From Apostichopus japonicus (lineage: Eukaryota > Echinodermata > Holothuroidea > Aspidochirotida > Stichopodidae): a DNA stretch of 60,000 nucleotides. Below the pieces are notes generated by a model. The model saw only the letters and a list, made by a program, of their open reading frames with translations, ran no database searches and was not told where the DNA came from. The position numbers were made by a program, and so were the translations under genes. Positions 11,998-23,945 of this stretch are shown one piece after another (within the stretch, counting starts at the first letter, position 1; each line of letters opens with the position of its first letter). The stretch is from assembly GCF_037975245.1 (NCBI RefSeq), contig NC_092581.1, forward strand, positions 10,735,303-10,795,302. Reading direction: 5' to 3'.

Positions 11998-12752
11998 GTA
12001 AGTATACATTTATATATATTAATATTTGTATACTCTCTTTGATCGCTATTTTATTTGTACTACACTGGAGGAACCATGAGGCCATGGGATACAGGAAGCT
12101 TCCAAAAGTGGGAGTGGGGGGGGGCACAACATCAGAGGGGCACTTTCTCATTCCACAACCACCACTCGTTATGTTAAAGCCTATACACTCCGGCCATATC
12201 ACTTAATTATATGTTGTGTTAGTGTGGTGCATTTGACTCTATTTAAAATTAACAAAGATATCCAAAAGACAGTTCTTTATCAAAGGGGCACATTTATTTG
12301 CAAGTAGAGCATATTTGCCCCCCCCCCCCGGCCCCTACCCCCTTGAATATTATGAGGCCCGCATGCTATCCATTTTGTAGACCACTGCTAGGTCCCTATA
12401 TAGGTTGTAGCATACCAGCAAGATATGGGAAATTAAACGTTACCTATATACTATTAAATGCAGAGCTATCCAGTGGGGGTGGGGATAGGGGTGGAGATAA
12501 TGATCTCCAGGGTTAAGGGCCCCACGATCCTTCCGTAAACACTTCCGGACGAGATACACCAACATTTTCGAGCTGTGCCTACCAAACTTATTGAGGGTGT
12601 GGCACTGGAGTCGTTTAAACCGACTCTCCTGGTGGGGGGAATAAGGGGAGTGTTGAATTAAATGAGATTTTTATTTGATCAATAACAGCTGATATTAGGC
12701 GCAAAATAATTTCCGTCATAATAAAGAGTTGACCTGTGATCTGACTTCATAG

Positions 12753-12894
12753 TCTCGTACCGGAATCCCCGAGATGGCTGTTGGCAAGAGGCAATTTCAA
12801 GAAAGCGGAAGAAATTCTTACAGTAATAGCGAGAAGAAACGGCAAGGAAATGCCGCCTAACTACAAGAGCGAACTCATGGATGAAGCAAAACTG
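12753..12894 (+). CDS. SLC22 gene 1, exon 5 (PESPRWL loop)
   Basis: Acceptor CTTCATAG, donor GTAGGT, phase 2 in and 0 out. Encodes VPESPRWLLARGNFKKAEEI followed by LTVIARRNGKEMPPNYKSEL. PESPRWL after segment 6 is the family signature opening the large cytoplasmic loop. The exon is 39 bp shorter than the gene 2 version, which has an extra QQKKMVKPKDN-type stretch before its donor. Confidence 0.93.
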
Positions 12895-12950
12895 GTAGGT
12901 TTGTATGATACTATGGAACGCTTTAAATATGATATTATAATGGTGGTGGT

Positions 12951-12954
<4 letters not shown>

Positions 12955-13032
<78 letters not shown>
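12955..13032. repeat. (AT)n microsatellite beside exon 5
   Basis: Uninterrupted TA run starting about 60 bp past the exon 5 donor, preceded by a GTG triplet run. ORFs that read YIYIYI are artefacts. Confidence 0.97.
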
Positions 13033-13035
<3 letters not shown>

Positions 13036-13745
13036 CATTAATACAATAGTTCTACGTTATTTCAATATTTAAAAAAAATTATAAATACCTATACCATTTT
13101 AGTGTTAATGCCTTGTGTATAATTATTTATTTTGAATGGGTTTAGCCTAGATCACTTAGTAACATAATATGTTATAATTAATACCACTACCCCATTCCTC
13201 AACCCCCAATAAAATGTTTAATATCTACTCTCATATAGTGTGTTTGCTGGGAGAGAGTACTTAACACCGGTGAATTGCGCAACGATTTTATGGTGGAGGG
13301 CGTGGTGGGGTGCAATGATGACAAATTCTAACCCCCCCCCCCCCCCCGCGCGAAATGATTTAGGTATTGGTATGAACCTTTTAAGGATGGTGTGAACCTG
13401 CAATCATTGAACACAAAAGACATCGACTGTTGGATTTGGTGTGAGTGAGGGGGGGGGGGGTAGGGGAAGAGGGCATGAATGTCAATACTTTATAAAAACA
13501 TTTCTGGATACTTTCAAATTTTCACTCTTTGTGAAATCAAGAGTAGCCTAATAAGTTGTTGATTTTTATATGTGCTGTATACCTATGAGAGTATTTTTCC
13601 CCGTGCAAACTTAAAGGGTTAGACTAGGTAAAGATTAAACAACTTAAGACTACAGGATCTATAAATTCCACAATAACAAGTAACAATGGAAACTTTTTAA
13701 ATTTACTATACAGTTGTTGAGAAACTACAATGGGAGAAACTACAG

Positions 13746-13801
13746 TATTCTTCTCGACACTCCCTACTGGCAGACAATATTACCATAAAGAAAATCTTAT
13801 G
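13746..13801 (+). CDS. SLC22 gene 1, exon 6 (56-bp exon leading into TM7)
   Basis: Placed by phase. Exon 5 ends in phase 0 and exon 7 needs two leading bases of a Trp codon. The segment after GAAACTACAG and before GTATAG gives YSSRHSLLADNITIKKIL plus TG, joining to G at exon 7 to make ILW-FGHGMTYFGL, the expected start of segment 7. An upstream acceptor (TATACAG at 13722) would fit a longer exon but breaks the phase with exon 5. With this exon the protein totals about 530 residues, normal for SLC22. Confidence 0.7.
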
Positions 13802-13808
13802 GTATAGA

Positions 13809-13814
<6 letters not shown>

Positions 13815-13865
<51 letters not shown>

Positions 13866-13866
13866 G
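13815..13866. repeat. (AT)n microsatellite just after exon 6
   Basis: TA run beginning about 14 bp past the exon 6 donor in intron 6 of gene 1. Confidence 0.95.
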
Positions 13867-15547
13867 ATATATAACATCCATGTGCGGTACAACCTTAGCA
13901 GTCGAAAATTATATTCAACATTGTTTCAAAGGTTGCAAACTATAGCACTCTTTGCCAAAGATTTCTCCCTCTTGGGACCCCCTACCCTTGACGACCAACC
14001 ATCTTGGCCTCCCAGTACAAAAAATAGGTGCCTCTTTTGTCGACTAAACTATACATACATGTCTGTCTGTCATAGAGGTCATATCCATATGGTGCGTTAT
14101 GATATAATGGTATACGATGATTTTTCTTTTAAATTCAATTATCGAGTTTTTCATTTATATTTTGATAGCGAGAACAAGAACTCCAATCCAAGGTAAAACC
14201 AATTGACCTTTACCGTAATCGGACCATGCTTCTTTGGACGTGTATATTATTAGTCGTATGGTATGTTGAACTCGCTGTTATATTGTTATATAGTAATGTT
14301 TCTATTTGCATCTTATACATAAATAGCGGCGTTTGCAAAGGGGGAGGGGCGGTGGGCAGGGGCGAAGTCAATCCCTCCCCCCTCCACCGTCATTTTGAAT
14401 ATTTATTAGCACTATACCTTTCGGTTACATATACCTAATTATCTATGCATCAGACTGTACCATTTGACGTCTAATGTTTTGTTTCTCTGAGAGGACCCCC
14501 AACCCCCCTCCCCCACCTTATTCGAGGGTTCCTCTTCAGCGACCCAAGGGTCATAACCCCTTCTTTGTAAAATTATTGTTCCCCCATATCCTTCCAGATA
14601 GGTTCATAGTTCTACCAAACAGTCGGGTGGATTTTCAAACGATTCCTCCCCATGCACCCCCATAAACCTTTGAAACTGGACCGAACTGACCCAAACGATA
14701 TCAAAGTTGCAGGATACTTTTTTTTTTTTAAACTGTCACCTTTGTCATAAGGTTTTGTTAGAAACACCATATTTTGCGTTGCTTTTCCGCATGGCTTGTA
14801 GCTGAAAACTGTTTGGCACTTTCATAACATAGATCGCTTCTTACACTTATAACCATATAAACGTAAATTACAAGTTATGTCACTTTATTAAAGGCTTAAG
14901 AGGGATGGAGGGGGGGGGGGGGTGGTGAATGTACTCAAGTTTTAGAACTAAGTGTCAGTGCATGGGTTAGTACGTATTCGTGGTTAACATCTAAAATGTC
15001 ATTAACCTCGAAAATATAGATATATAAAGTCTTCCATTAACATCGAAGATAGCGATAAGTCTGTAGTAGTTAGATAGATAACGATATGAGAAAACACAAT
15101 TATGTTGATCAGTACAATACAATGCCGAATCATAAATGGGTTTGATGTCTTAAAAGTGATCTACAAAGATTTAATCGATGAACTCATGAACGATGATATC
15201 GAGCTAATTATGTTTATATTGGAGACTGCTTAAACTTATGTCGGTGTTTGTACGGAAGCTTTAAAGTGCCATCAAACATAAGCAAAACTTTGCCCCATAA
15301 GTTGACATTTTTCAGTAAATTGTTTAGATAACAATATAATATCTTATAAAAAATCAGAAACATTTCGGATTGCACAGTTGCTTTAAAATGAGCAATTGAT
15401 CAATTTTCTCCAAAATGTTTAAGTGACAACTTATATATACAACTATATATACCCACACCACAAATCTATGTTTAAATGTGATATTTAGGTGAAGTTGACA
15501 AAGCTAATGAATTTTTCCCCTTCTTTCTTTTAATTCTTTATAAACAG
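13867..15547 (+). other. Intron 6 of gene 1, unassigned
   Basis: Contains oligo-G and oligo-C runs (14340, 14505, 14910) and AT-rich sequence. No terminal repeats, tRNA boxes or coding character were recognised. Confidence 0.6.
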
Positions 15548-15756
15548 GTTCGGTCACGGTATGACCTACTTTGGGTTAACTTTTATGTCTGGAGAACTCG
15601 GCTTTCCATTTTATCCATCGTTTTTTATCCAAGCGGCTGTCGAGGTTCCTGCCTACGTCTTTTGCATTATTCTCCTCTCTTACGTTGGACGACGTAACCC
15701 TACGTCATTCTTTACGACTATGGCAGGAGTAGCTTGTCTGGTGTCCGTAGTTATGC
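15548..15756 (+). CDS. SLC22 gene 1, exon 7 (TM7-TM8)
   Basis: Acceptor CTTTATAAACAG, donor GTAAGT. Encodes FGHGMTYFGLTFMSGEL, then a hydrophobic segment with QAAVEVPAY and a YVGRRNPTSF turn before another hydrophobic run. E-x-P-A-Y and G-R-R are conserved SLC22 positions in segment 8 and the 8-9 loop. It is 209 bp, phase 2 in and 1 out. Confidence 0.95.
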
Positions 15757-16686
15757 GTAAGTATCAGTCCCCCAACCACCGCCCCCTCCTCCCTCCTCCC
15801 CCCCCACAACAAAATGTTATACCTACGTAGGCGAGGTGCCAGAGAAGAAACGAAGAGAAGAGGAAGTAAGGAGGGGAAGTTATTTGGAGGAGGGGTGGGG
15901 AGAAATGTTTTAAGGGGGGGGCCGAAAATGTAATCTATAAATCAGAAGGCAGATTTAAATTCTAATCGAATTCGAAGGCACGTAAAATCACCGAGCATGC
16001 TAACTCGAAACAAGACGAATATGAAGGACAGCAATAACAGTTCTGAAATACTTGCAAAGGAAGTTAAACATCTTAATCTAAATTCGCAAATTCGCAAAAT
16101 CAAGATTTGCAATCACTGTAAAGTGAGCAAACGACTTAATCTCATATTGTTCCACAATTTGACAGAATTCACTCTGTTAAAGCGTCCCTAATAATCAATC
16201 TATACCGAAGAGTGAATTCGGTTTCTCCCGTGATTTTTTGCAAGATCTTATTTAGAGTTTAACACTGTCTCAAAAAAAAACGCCTACAATTAGTTTGAAA
16301 GATTTCAGTAATTTTAAAGTAATTACAGGAAATATTAAGAAATTGGTGGTAAATTATTCCTATAATTGTAGTTACTTATACGGAAAAGCGTTATCCTAGA
16401 TGTAAAATCACAAAGGAAAATCCTCACCACCCCCCCGCCGCCCCTACCCTTTAAAAATAAATTAATATTCAAACCGATATTTTCCCTGTACCCCCAACCA
16501 CAACCCCCCCCCCCAAAGAAAAAGAAGCTCGTTAAGACACTGTTCCCTACCTTTAAAACCCATCAAGCCCCAAGCCACAACAGCTAACACTTATCACCTC
16601 ACATATCTAAAAAGTTATCCTCCTCGGGTGGATTGATATCGACTTTCTCTTTTAACCGTACATATCCTTTTCAACTTAATTTGCAG
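15757..16686 (+). other. Intron 7 of gene 1
   Basis: 0.9 kb with oligo-C and GAGG-rich stretches; no element boundaries recognised. Confidence 0.7.
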
Positions 16687-16795
16687 CTCCTGGCGTTTGG
16701 AGGGCCCTGATGATATTTGCAGCCAAATTTGCCATAAGCGTCAGTTTTGTGATATTGTTCGTGTACACCGCAGAAATATTCCCGACTGCAGTAAG
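16687..16795 (+). CDS. SLC22 gene 1, exon 8 (TM10)
   Basis: Acceptor CTTAATTTGCAG, donor GTCAGT. Encodes PGVWRALMIFAAKFAISVSF, then VYTAEIFPTAVR. K-F-x-I-S-x-S-F and Y-T-x-E-x-[FY]-P-T-x-x-R are strongly conserved in SLC22 segment 10 and the following loop. It is 109 bp, phase 1 in and 2 out. Confidence 0.95.
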
Positions 16796-17554
16796 GTCAG
16801 TGATTTTTACTGTAGCTTAATTTGTGTCCCCAAATATCAAAACTCAAATATGGACTTTTTATCTGTTTTCTTTCTTTATTATATGTCCCTATTCAGCCAC
16901 CGTAGATTCTGACAGTACACGTATACTCTTGGCTCTTGCCTATACTCTGTTTTATGTTTAACAGTGTTACTAGAATTGAACAAGATGATGATATCAAGTT
17001 TATATGTAATGCTGGTTAGATATGAATACTCCTGATCGAGTCGTGCAGGACACGGCTCCTGCAGATTAACTAGATAAAAAAAATAATAATAATCATAACA
17101 GACAATTAGAATTTTGGTAAATCGATACTTGGTGAGGAAGACAAGCAACACACACATTTTGGAAGCATACTGGTAACTACTACTTATTATTATTAATATT
17201 AATATTAATATTGGGAGGTTGCTCCAGACCTGGCAAACCCACCCTGCCGGGATGGACCATTACGGCTATGAAAAAACAAAACAGAAAAATAATTCCAGGT
17301 GGCTGGGCTGTTCCCCAGAAGAGGAATATTCTTCTGCAGGGGTTTGACTCACAATCCCCCTAGCCACTGGGTTCCTAAACAAGCCCCCTCCTCCCCCACC
17401 CCCCTCCTTCCCTCTGCCAGGACTGAAGCCTCCTCCCAGTTTAAAAATATGTATCTAGGGAACATCTTAAATTATTTTTGGCGTAGGTTTTATGAGCTAA
17501 GTTATATGTGCAACCCATTGATACCTTATATTTTCTTGCTTTTTTGTTCTTTAG
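16796..17554 (+). other. Intron 8 of gene 1
   Basis: 0.76 kb with short TTA/ATT repeats near 17185 and an oligo-C stretch near 17395; nothing else recognised. Confidence 0.7.
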
Positions 17555-17764
17555 AGGGTTTGGTCTGAGTTTCTCGGCAATTATATCTCTGATAGGAGAA
17601 ACAATATCACCGTTGGTGTTAGTCCTGTCACATTGGTGGCCACCCTTCCCAATGGTCTTCTGTGGACTACTAACAATCGTAGGAGGAGGATTAGTGATGC
17701 TGTTACCTGAAACAAGAGGGACTATGTTACCTGAGACAATCGAAGAGGCTGTCGCACTTGGCAG
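17555..17764 (+). CDS. SLC22 gene 1, exon 9 (TM11-TM12 and tail motif)
   Basis: Acceptor TTGTTCTTTAG, donor GTAAGA. Encodes GFGLSFSAIISLIGETISPL, a WWPPFPMVFCGLL segment, then VMLLPETRGTMLPETIEEA. L-P-E-T-[KR]-G-x-x-L-P-E-T-I-E-E is the SLC22 end signature after segment 12. It is 210 bp, phase 2 in and 2 out. Confidence 0.96.
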
Positions 17765-17789
17765 GTAAGACGGGTGGGATCTTTATACT

Positions 17790-18700
17790 TTTTTGAAATT
17801 TTTGAAAAGCGGTAAAAACAAAAGGCTGACAGAAATATGTTCGAATGACAAAATTTTCCACGATACAACAAAGGAATACCAAGAAGCCCTCAATAACAGT
17901 GGTTACAAACACAAACTCGAATTAAATAAACATCGACAAAAAAGACAAAAAAAAAAACCCCGCTGCAGCAACATAATTTGGTACAACCCCCTGTTAGTAA
18001 ACATCTAGTAACCAATATCGGCAAACTCTTTTTTTTTACATTTTAGATGAAGAATTCCCAACAAATAACAAACTACACAAGATTTTTAACAGAAACACAG
18101 TGAAACTTAGTTACAGCTGCATGCCAATCATCAAAAACATAATCAACGCTCACAACAAATCTACCATCAGCAACCAGAACAGACCACCAACCAAACAATG
18201 CAATAGTAGAATAAAAGAACAATGCCCCTAAATGCAGGGAGGAGGGAGTTGTGTACCAGACGAGCTGAGTATCACAACACAAGACAGCGGTGATACACAA
18301 ACGTACGTTGGACCATGGAGCTATAATCTGTTTATAGCTCTATGGTTGGACTTTGTGCAACTGAATTTAAGACACGGTACAACAACCATGAAAGCTCATT
18401 CATACACCAACACAAAAGAAACGAAACTAATCTTAACAAACATATCTGGTCACTCAAGGACAGAAAAATTAACTTTGATATTAAACGGAAAATATTGAAA
18501 CATGCCAAACCAAACAGAAACTACACAAAACGTTGCAATAATATAATATTTTATTATCTATAGACCCCTCTATTCAACGCTAAACAAACGCTCTGAATTT
18601 ATGTCAAATTGCAGGCATTCAAGAAAATACTTGCTGCATACTAAACGCACAAACACTAAACTCAAATGACACATTTTAACATGGCAGTCGCATATACTAG
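17790..18700 (+). mobile_element. Penelope-like element fragment with GIY-YIG region, degenerate
   Basis: Read on the + strand across several frames, the sequence gives EALNNSGYKHKLELNKHRQK, then SNIIWYNP, then KIFNRNTVKLSYSCMP, CNSRIKEQCPLNA and YTNVGLCATEFKTRYNNHES followed by NKHIWSLKD. This is the order of the linker and GIY-YIG endonuclease part of Penelope-like retroelements. Frameshifts and stops show it is dead. It sits in intron 9 of SLC22 gene 1, in the gene's orientation, and ends before an AT microsatellite. Confidence 0.8.
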
Positions 18701-18772
18701 CACCTGACGAGTGAGGAATCACAAAACAAGCGTGTCGTGCCCTAGTCAAACAATGGGTCGTTATTTAGATTG

Positions 18773-18775
<3 letters not shown>

Positions 18776-18834
<59 letters not shown>
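18776..18834. repeat. (AT)n microsatellite
   Basis: Pure TA run directly 3' of the Penelope-like fragment. Confidence 0.97.
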
Positions 18835-18836
<2 letters not shown>

Positions 18837-19118
18837 CAGATATATGTCCGTACCACTAGTGATTCTACCACAGTGATTCTACTGGTGTGTGAATGCGTGT
18901 AAACTGGCTTTGTATAACAGTCAATGCTTTCTTATTTACGGCTTGGGTTGTAATTGTAGTTGTAATTAAATTGTCAGATTCAAGGCACCAGGGGTGCACT
19001 CTGTAAAATCATAATGCTTGGGAAATACGCCCTAAATAAGTGCGTCACAAAAAGTGCGACTTATATCAAATAATTGCGTCATTTGGTATTAAAAAAAGCT
19101 ATTGCGCTTTCTTTGCAG

Positions 19119-19167
19119 ATCAAAACAAAGGATACCTTCTGAAGATTACGAGGAAGTGAAAGTGTGA
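19119..19167 (+). CDS. SLC22 gene 1, last coding exon 10
   Basis: Acceptor CTTTCTTTGCAG. Completes the split Arg and reads SKQRIPSEDYEEVKV before TGA at 19165-19167. A short polar, charged cytoplasmic tail after segment 12 is normal for SLC22, and this position gives a full-length protein. Confidence 0.92.
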
Positions 19168-19760
19168 AACCACAGATGAGAGATCTACTTCAATCGCCAA
19201 GTCGAGATCATATTTGTAGGCTATTACTAAGCAGAATTTGATGGCCACGTTCGCAACATTCCTATGCATATTACAACTCTACTGAATGTAAGCAGCCATT
19301 TTGGGACAAGTATCTAATGCTAGTATACCACTCCACACTGTCCTCCCACATCATGCTTCAAAGCACTCATGCTGACAGTATGAACAGTTCCTAACATTTA
19401 TCTGATAGAAACAAGATGTTCATACTGCTTATACTGTCAGTACGAGTGCTTTGAAAGCAGGACATGAACGTACAGTACAGAGAGAATAATCCCAACTGAG
19501 TGAAGAAAGGGACAAACCAAAGGAAGTAAGAAAGATTGAAGATACTTTACACTTACAGGAACGTTATTTGAACTTTGACCTTTGATGAATACGAAGGCTT
19601 CAACTAAGGAAGGCATTCGGTATCTTGCGAGTCGTAGACTTTATAGGCAGCCTCCATATGCATAGTCAAAGTTGTATTTCTACCCCCCCCCCCCTTTTAA
19701 TATTTTGAGAAAGAACCTTTAAATCAATCGGGGGTCATCAATAAAAGTGGTTGGACCAAG
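19168..19760 (+). other. Probable 3' UTR of SLC22 gene 1
   Basis: Follows the stop codon. The first good polyadenylation hexamer on the + strand is AATAAA at 19740-19745. The UTR contains the inverted repeat at 19354-19459 and an oligo-C run near 19685. Confidence 0.55.
19354..19459. repeat. Imperfect hairpin in the 3' UTR
   Basis: Left arm 19354-19385 (TGCTTCAAAGCACTC..) and right arm 19418-19459 (..GAGTGCTTTGAAAGCA) pair over about 30 bp around a 32-base loop. The right arm has a 10-base extra piece created by a short internal duplication (ATACTG..ATACTG). Confidence 0.8.
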
Positions 19761-21360
19761 TCTTAGAGGTAGCATACACAGCATGCAAATGCTATTAGTT
19801 CAGTTCCTCAGATGCAGCACAAAATCTTATAAGAGAGTAATTTTTTACAGCGGCCTCAATTAAACATGGTTAAAATGGATTATCGTGATTTTTTACATAA
19901 GGGGGAAATGTGACCTCTGTTGTTCATATAAAGTTGTAAAATCATATGTTGTTTGAGTTATAATAGGAATTTATAAAACAATCCTTGGGTAAACGTTAAC
20001 AGTTAGGTATGCGGCCGATTGATGTCATCATAAAGGTTACATCTTCAATGTATAACGAGTTACATCTCACACGTGTGGACATTTATATTTCAGTGAATGT
20101 GAATATTTAGTGTAACCATGATAAAAATGAGGTGTCCTTTACCAAAGCGCAACCAGTTGCAAATGTTAAAACATTTTAATTTTTTGTTTTAAATTTGTAT
20201 CTGTTTTCGTTTTATATTGTAGGTAAGTAAGTAAGTCTGACGTAGATCCTGCTAGGATCGAAATATCAGGCACTCCATAACTTTTATACATTTGACTAAC
20301 TCGGAAGTATTGTTTACAGTATAGATAAGCAGTTCCTGAACAGTTTTTTTTCTTCTTCATAAATATCAGTTATATAGACCTATTTGAAATGAGGTGACCA
20401 ATCCAAGTGGTTCAAGAAGAAATTAAAGATACCATTTATTGATGCAATTTTTTTACACGGGCTAAAATATTATAAACCATACATATATGTCATAGCATTC
20501 TTTAGTAGGGATTGCAATTTTGTTGTTGTCTTGTTCATATTAGTTTTAACACACAAATATCTACATAGTAACGTCACAGAGATCGGCACGCATCGAAGGT
20601 AAAATATTGATGTTATATGAAGTTTTGAGAAAAGAAAATGATACTTACATTTGTAAATATGTGATTGTTTTTTTTTTAAAGATAGTATTGCCTAATATTA
20701 GTGGTTAAATGAAATTTTGAAATAATACGATGCAAAAATACAAATGCCTTCGTCATCATTTTGGATGTGATTAATGCTAATAAGCTAAGATCTAGCGGAT
20801 AATCCTTCATTTGCATGGGTGAAACATTTTGAGCATGTCGCATATAGCGTGGTCTGATGTCTGGGCCACGAAATCTTAAGAATGGAATCGAATTCTTCAA
20901 TTACTCGCTCAGTAACTTTAATTCAGTGAAAAAATGGAAATGGAATGAATGGATAACTCAGTTAGGTTATTTGCAATCTTGATTCGAATTCGACTAAGAA
21001 AAGGCTTGGTCAAAATGCCGACCAAAACAGGGACGGATTCAGTATTTTATTAAAGAGGCTGTCCCTGGGTCCGATGAAAACGACTCCGCGCGTGCATGGG
21101 CGTATAGTGTAGGAGCCTCCTCTACCGTAAAATAAACAATTGTACTAACAACTACTTTTTAAGTTTTCTGTGCGTTTGAAAAGTAGGCGACCACCCCCAA
21201 CCCCCCCCCCCCCTCAACACACACACACGTCTATCCTTGATACGGGGCTGCCAAATGAAAGGAGATAAAAGTCTGCCACACGAGGAAAGATACCTGTCGC
21301 AAGCATGCAGACACGTATTATGTTCGTGCTTGTATCATTTGATGTTTTGTTTGTATTTTA
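19761..21360. other. Intergenic, unassigned
   Basis: AT-rich sequence between the two transporter genes. A GACGTAGATCCTGCTAGGATCGAA stretch near 20240 recalls the 3' ends of some Penelope-like elements but is too short to call. Otherwise nothing recognised. Confidence 0.5.
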
Positions 21361-21364
21361 GGTA

Positions 21365-21578
21365 TTTCAGGAACTCGCAAGAAGCCATCATCGGCTTATC
21401 AAAGCCCGCAAGCTGGCCGAAGTCAGTCTCTTAGATTCATATTTAACGTCCATGATTATGAATTGTCAATTGTCAACAACTCTGTAACTGGACGTCAACA
21501 TTAATCTTGGATTGACTCGAACTCGGGACCTTGTGATTGAAAGGCACCGGCGTTAACCACTGAGCTAACACTCATGTT
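21365..21578 (-). repeat. tRNA-derived SINE, copy 1
   Basis: On the minus strand it begins with a tRNA-like head: box A TTAGCTCAGTGGTTAACG and box B GAGTTCGAGTC near 21515-21575. A body follows with CATGGACGTTAAA, CTTCGGCCAGCTTGCGG and TTCTTGCGAGTTCC. The same body occurs at 35757-35966 (minus) and 47811-48041 (plus), so this is a dispersed family and not a tRNA gene. Confidence 0.85.
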
Positions 21579-22893
21579 ACCAATGACAGGTTACCAGTGT
21601 TACAAGTTACAATTTACCAGTGAGAAGTTACCAGTGACGACTTGGATACGGAAAGACTTGCCACACGAGTGTATATACTCAACAGCATGAGTACGGGCAC
21701 AGGTAGAACTCCCCTCAGTATGAATGCACGAATACAAACAGGACTGAATAACGTTATATGCGCTAGTATCATATGAAAGATATTCGAGCACAAAATTGCC
21801 AGAGTAAATTACGAGTCCAGTTACTTATATATGCTATAATACGAGTACCAGAAAAGGACTCACTACAAGTCTTCATATGCATATTCAACAGATTTCAAAC
21901 TACCATTGAGAAATTATAAGTGATTGGCATGCTTCATCTGAACAATATATGCATATGCATGTATAGGAGAGGAAGACATCATAGATCGAAAACTATGGCC
22001 TCCTTCTATAGCATTTAAATGATAAATAATCAATTTTAAATATTGTCAATATAGTAATAATAATAATAATAATAATGTATGGAAAGGTTTCGTAACCATG
22101 GAAGTCTATTCTGGAGTGTGAAATTTATTGTTGGATTGTTGGAAACTTCTGCATCTTTACATCAAACACACAATTTTTAGACCACGTCTAACATATTAAA
22201 AGCAGAAGGAAAAATCACATAGATAACATAAGGTATTTGTAAAGCCAAACATTCGATATATGCGGAAATGACGTAAACATTCAGAAGTTGGGTTCGTTGA
22301 GGACATAAGCAAACACGAACAAGACAAGAACTTACATATTAACCTTATTATAAACTCCAACGCTATTAGAAAAAAGAACATGTGCCTTGAAATGATGCCT
22401 TGTATGATGCCTTTGATGCCCTTTAAATCTATCACTGTTGTCCATGTTGCGGATATGAATAGGATCGAATGAGGCCAACGCTGGGTACCGTAAGTCCAAA
22501 ACATTGGAAAATGTTCCTCCAACAAAGGAATTATATAAGATAATGACATTATTTGCAAGTTGACAAGAGTTAAATAAAGACAACAGTATCTCAAATTTTG
22601 TTACAGACGATATTACATGGAGTTGTAGAAATCCTTTCATGGTGAAGTGAAACAATACATGAACCATGATAGCTGGTACAAATCACGTTTAAAACAAACT
22701 GAGCTCCAACATGGACTTTCATGGTCTTTTCTTATATATGGTTTATTCATATCTATGAAAAAAAGAGAAAAAGTCTTTGGATAACACGACAAGCATAATA
22801 TTAAAACAAACTGAATCCTTTGGGCATCAGATTCCTAACTGATGCAATTAATTATATATCACGGACCATAATGCACTCTAGCATTTTAGATTG
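21579..22893. other. Intergenic, unassigned
   Basis: Holds GAGTAC-rich sequence near 21600-21860, reminiscent of the 26-bp minisatellite, and an (ATA)n run at 22055. Minus-strand ORFs at 22196-22667 show no recognisable domain. Confidence 0.5.
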
Positions 22894-22953
22894 CATTGAC
22901 TCATAGGCGTACGAGGCGGGGGGGCAGGGGGGCGGACTGCCCCCCCCCCAAAT

Positions 22954-23101
22954 TTCCAGAGGACAAGAAATTCGGGCAAAAGTCCTGAAAAATTCGGGCA
23001 GCCTAAGAGGAGAAAAAAATATATATACATATATATATATTTTTTTTTTTAGGCTGCCCGAATTTTTCAGGACTTTTGCCCGAATTTCTTGTCATCTGGA
23101 A
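22954..23101. repeat. 51-bp inverted repeat (one mismatch)
   Basis: Arms 22954-23004 and 23051-23101 contain TTCGGGCAAAAGTCCTGAA and its complement. They are separated by a 46-base AT-rich loop. Confidence 0.92.
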
Positions 23102-23297
23102 ATATATATATATATAAATATGCAGTAGCTTGCCCGAATGTTTTTCAAATTTTTGCCCGACAATTCCATGATTTTATTTATTTAGCATCATGATGCCCGA
23201 ATATTTCCGTGTAACACCACCGTAAGCGCAGTTCATCTGAGCTACCACGCTTTTTGCACGATCAATTTTTTCTTACTAGTCAATTGTATACCTGGAC

Positions 23298-23945
23298 CAA
23301 GGGCGGCGGAACCGGGGGGGCACAGGGGGCACGTTTCCCCCACTTTTCCTCAGGTTAAAAATGTGCCTTTTTTTCTACATAAAAATTGAGGTGCCTCAAG
23401 GTAGCAAGAGGCCAGGGAACCAGAATGAACACTCGGGAAGGGCCGTTTCCAGCCATCTGAGGGGTTTGTAAAACCAACAATTTTATAGTACGCTCCGCGC
23501 CAACCGATGGTGGCGCTCCGCTCAGATAGTCGTGCATACAACTTTGCAAATCCTGACTAAGCCCGTGACATTTAATGAATTTCTGTGGGTCAAACTCAAA
23601 GCTATTTCGAATGGAAAAAATTTGTTAAGATATTAACCAGAAAAAAACTCTAATTCGGAAGATTCCTACATTAGCAACTAGCATGATTTCACCTCATTTT
23701 ATCTCAAAAGAAAACTTGTTCCTTGTTTCCCAATTTGCGCATTGGATATTGCAGTGATAGTATGCATATTTTCCTTTGGGGGGTGGGGGCGTTGATGGAG
23801 TGATGTGTATACACAAGTAAGATAATACAATAAGAGTTATAAAGGGTACTAAATATAAGGCTGCATCAGTCCAATCGAATTTCTGCAAAGTGCCCTTTGA
23901 TGTCGGTGCCCCCCCCCCAGATTAAAAGTGCTTCCGCCGCCCTTG
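23298..23945. mobile_element. Nested hAT-like MITE, CAAGGGCGGCGGAAC termini
   Basis: 648 bp inside the 22902-24506 element. Ends CAAGGGCGGCGGAAC and CTTCCGCCGCCCTTG. The duplication ACCTGGAC (23290-23297) against ACCTGGAT (23946-23953) has one mismatch. Subterminal oligo-G/C runs are present, and the core copy is at 23434-23530. Confidence 0.9.

Noticed and set aside
12679-13041. ORFs ending in long YIYIYI stretches
   Set aside because: The AT microsatellite is open in most frames. Only the short SLC22 exon 5 inside is real.
20230-20300. Third Penelope-like 3' end (GATCCTGCTAGGATCGAA)
   Set aside because: Only a short suggestive stretch; no RT or GIY-YIG sequence around it.
22196-22667. Two overlapping minus-strand ORFs of 111-132 residues
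   Set aside because: No domain, odd composition and no splice or repeat context recognised; treated as chance.
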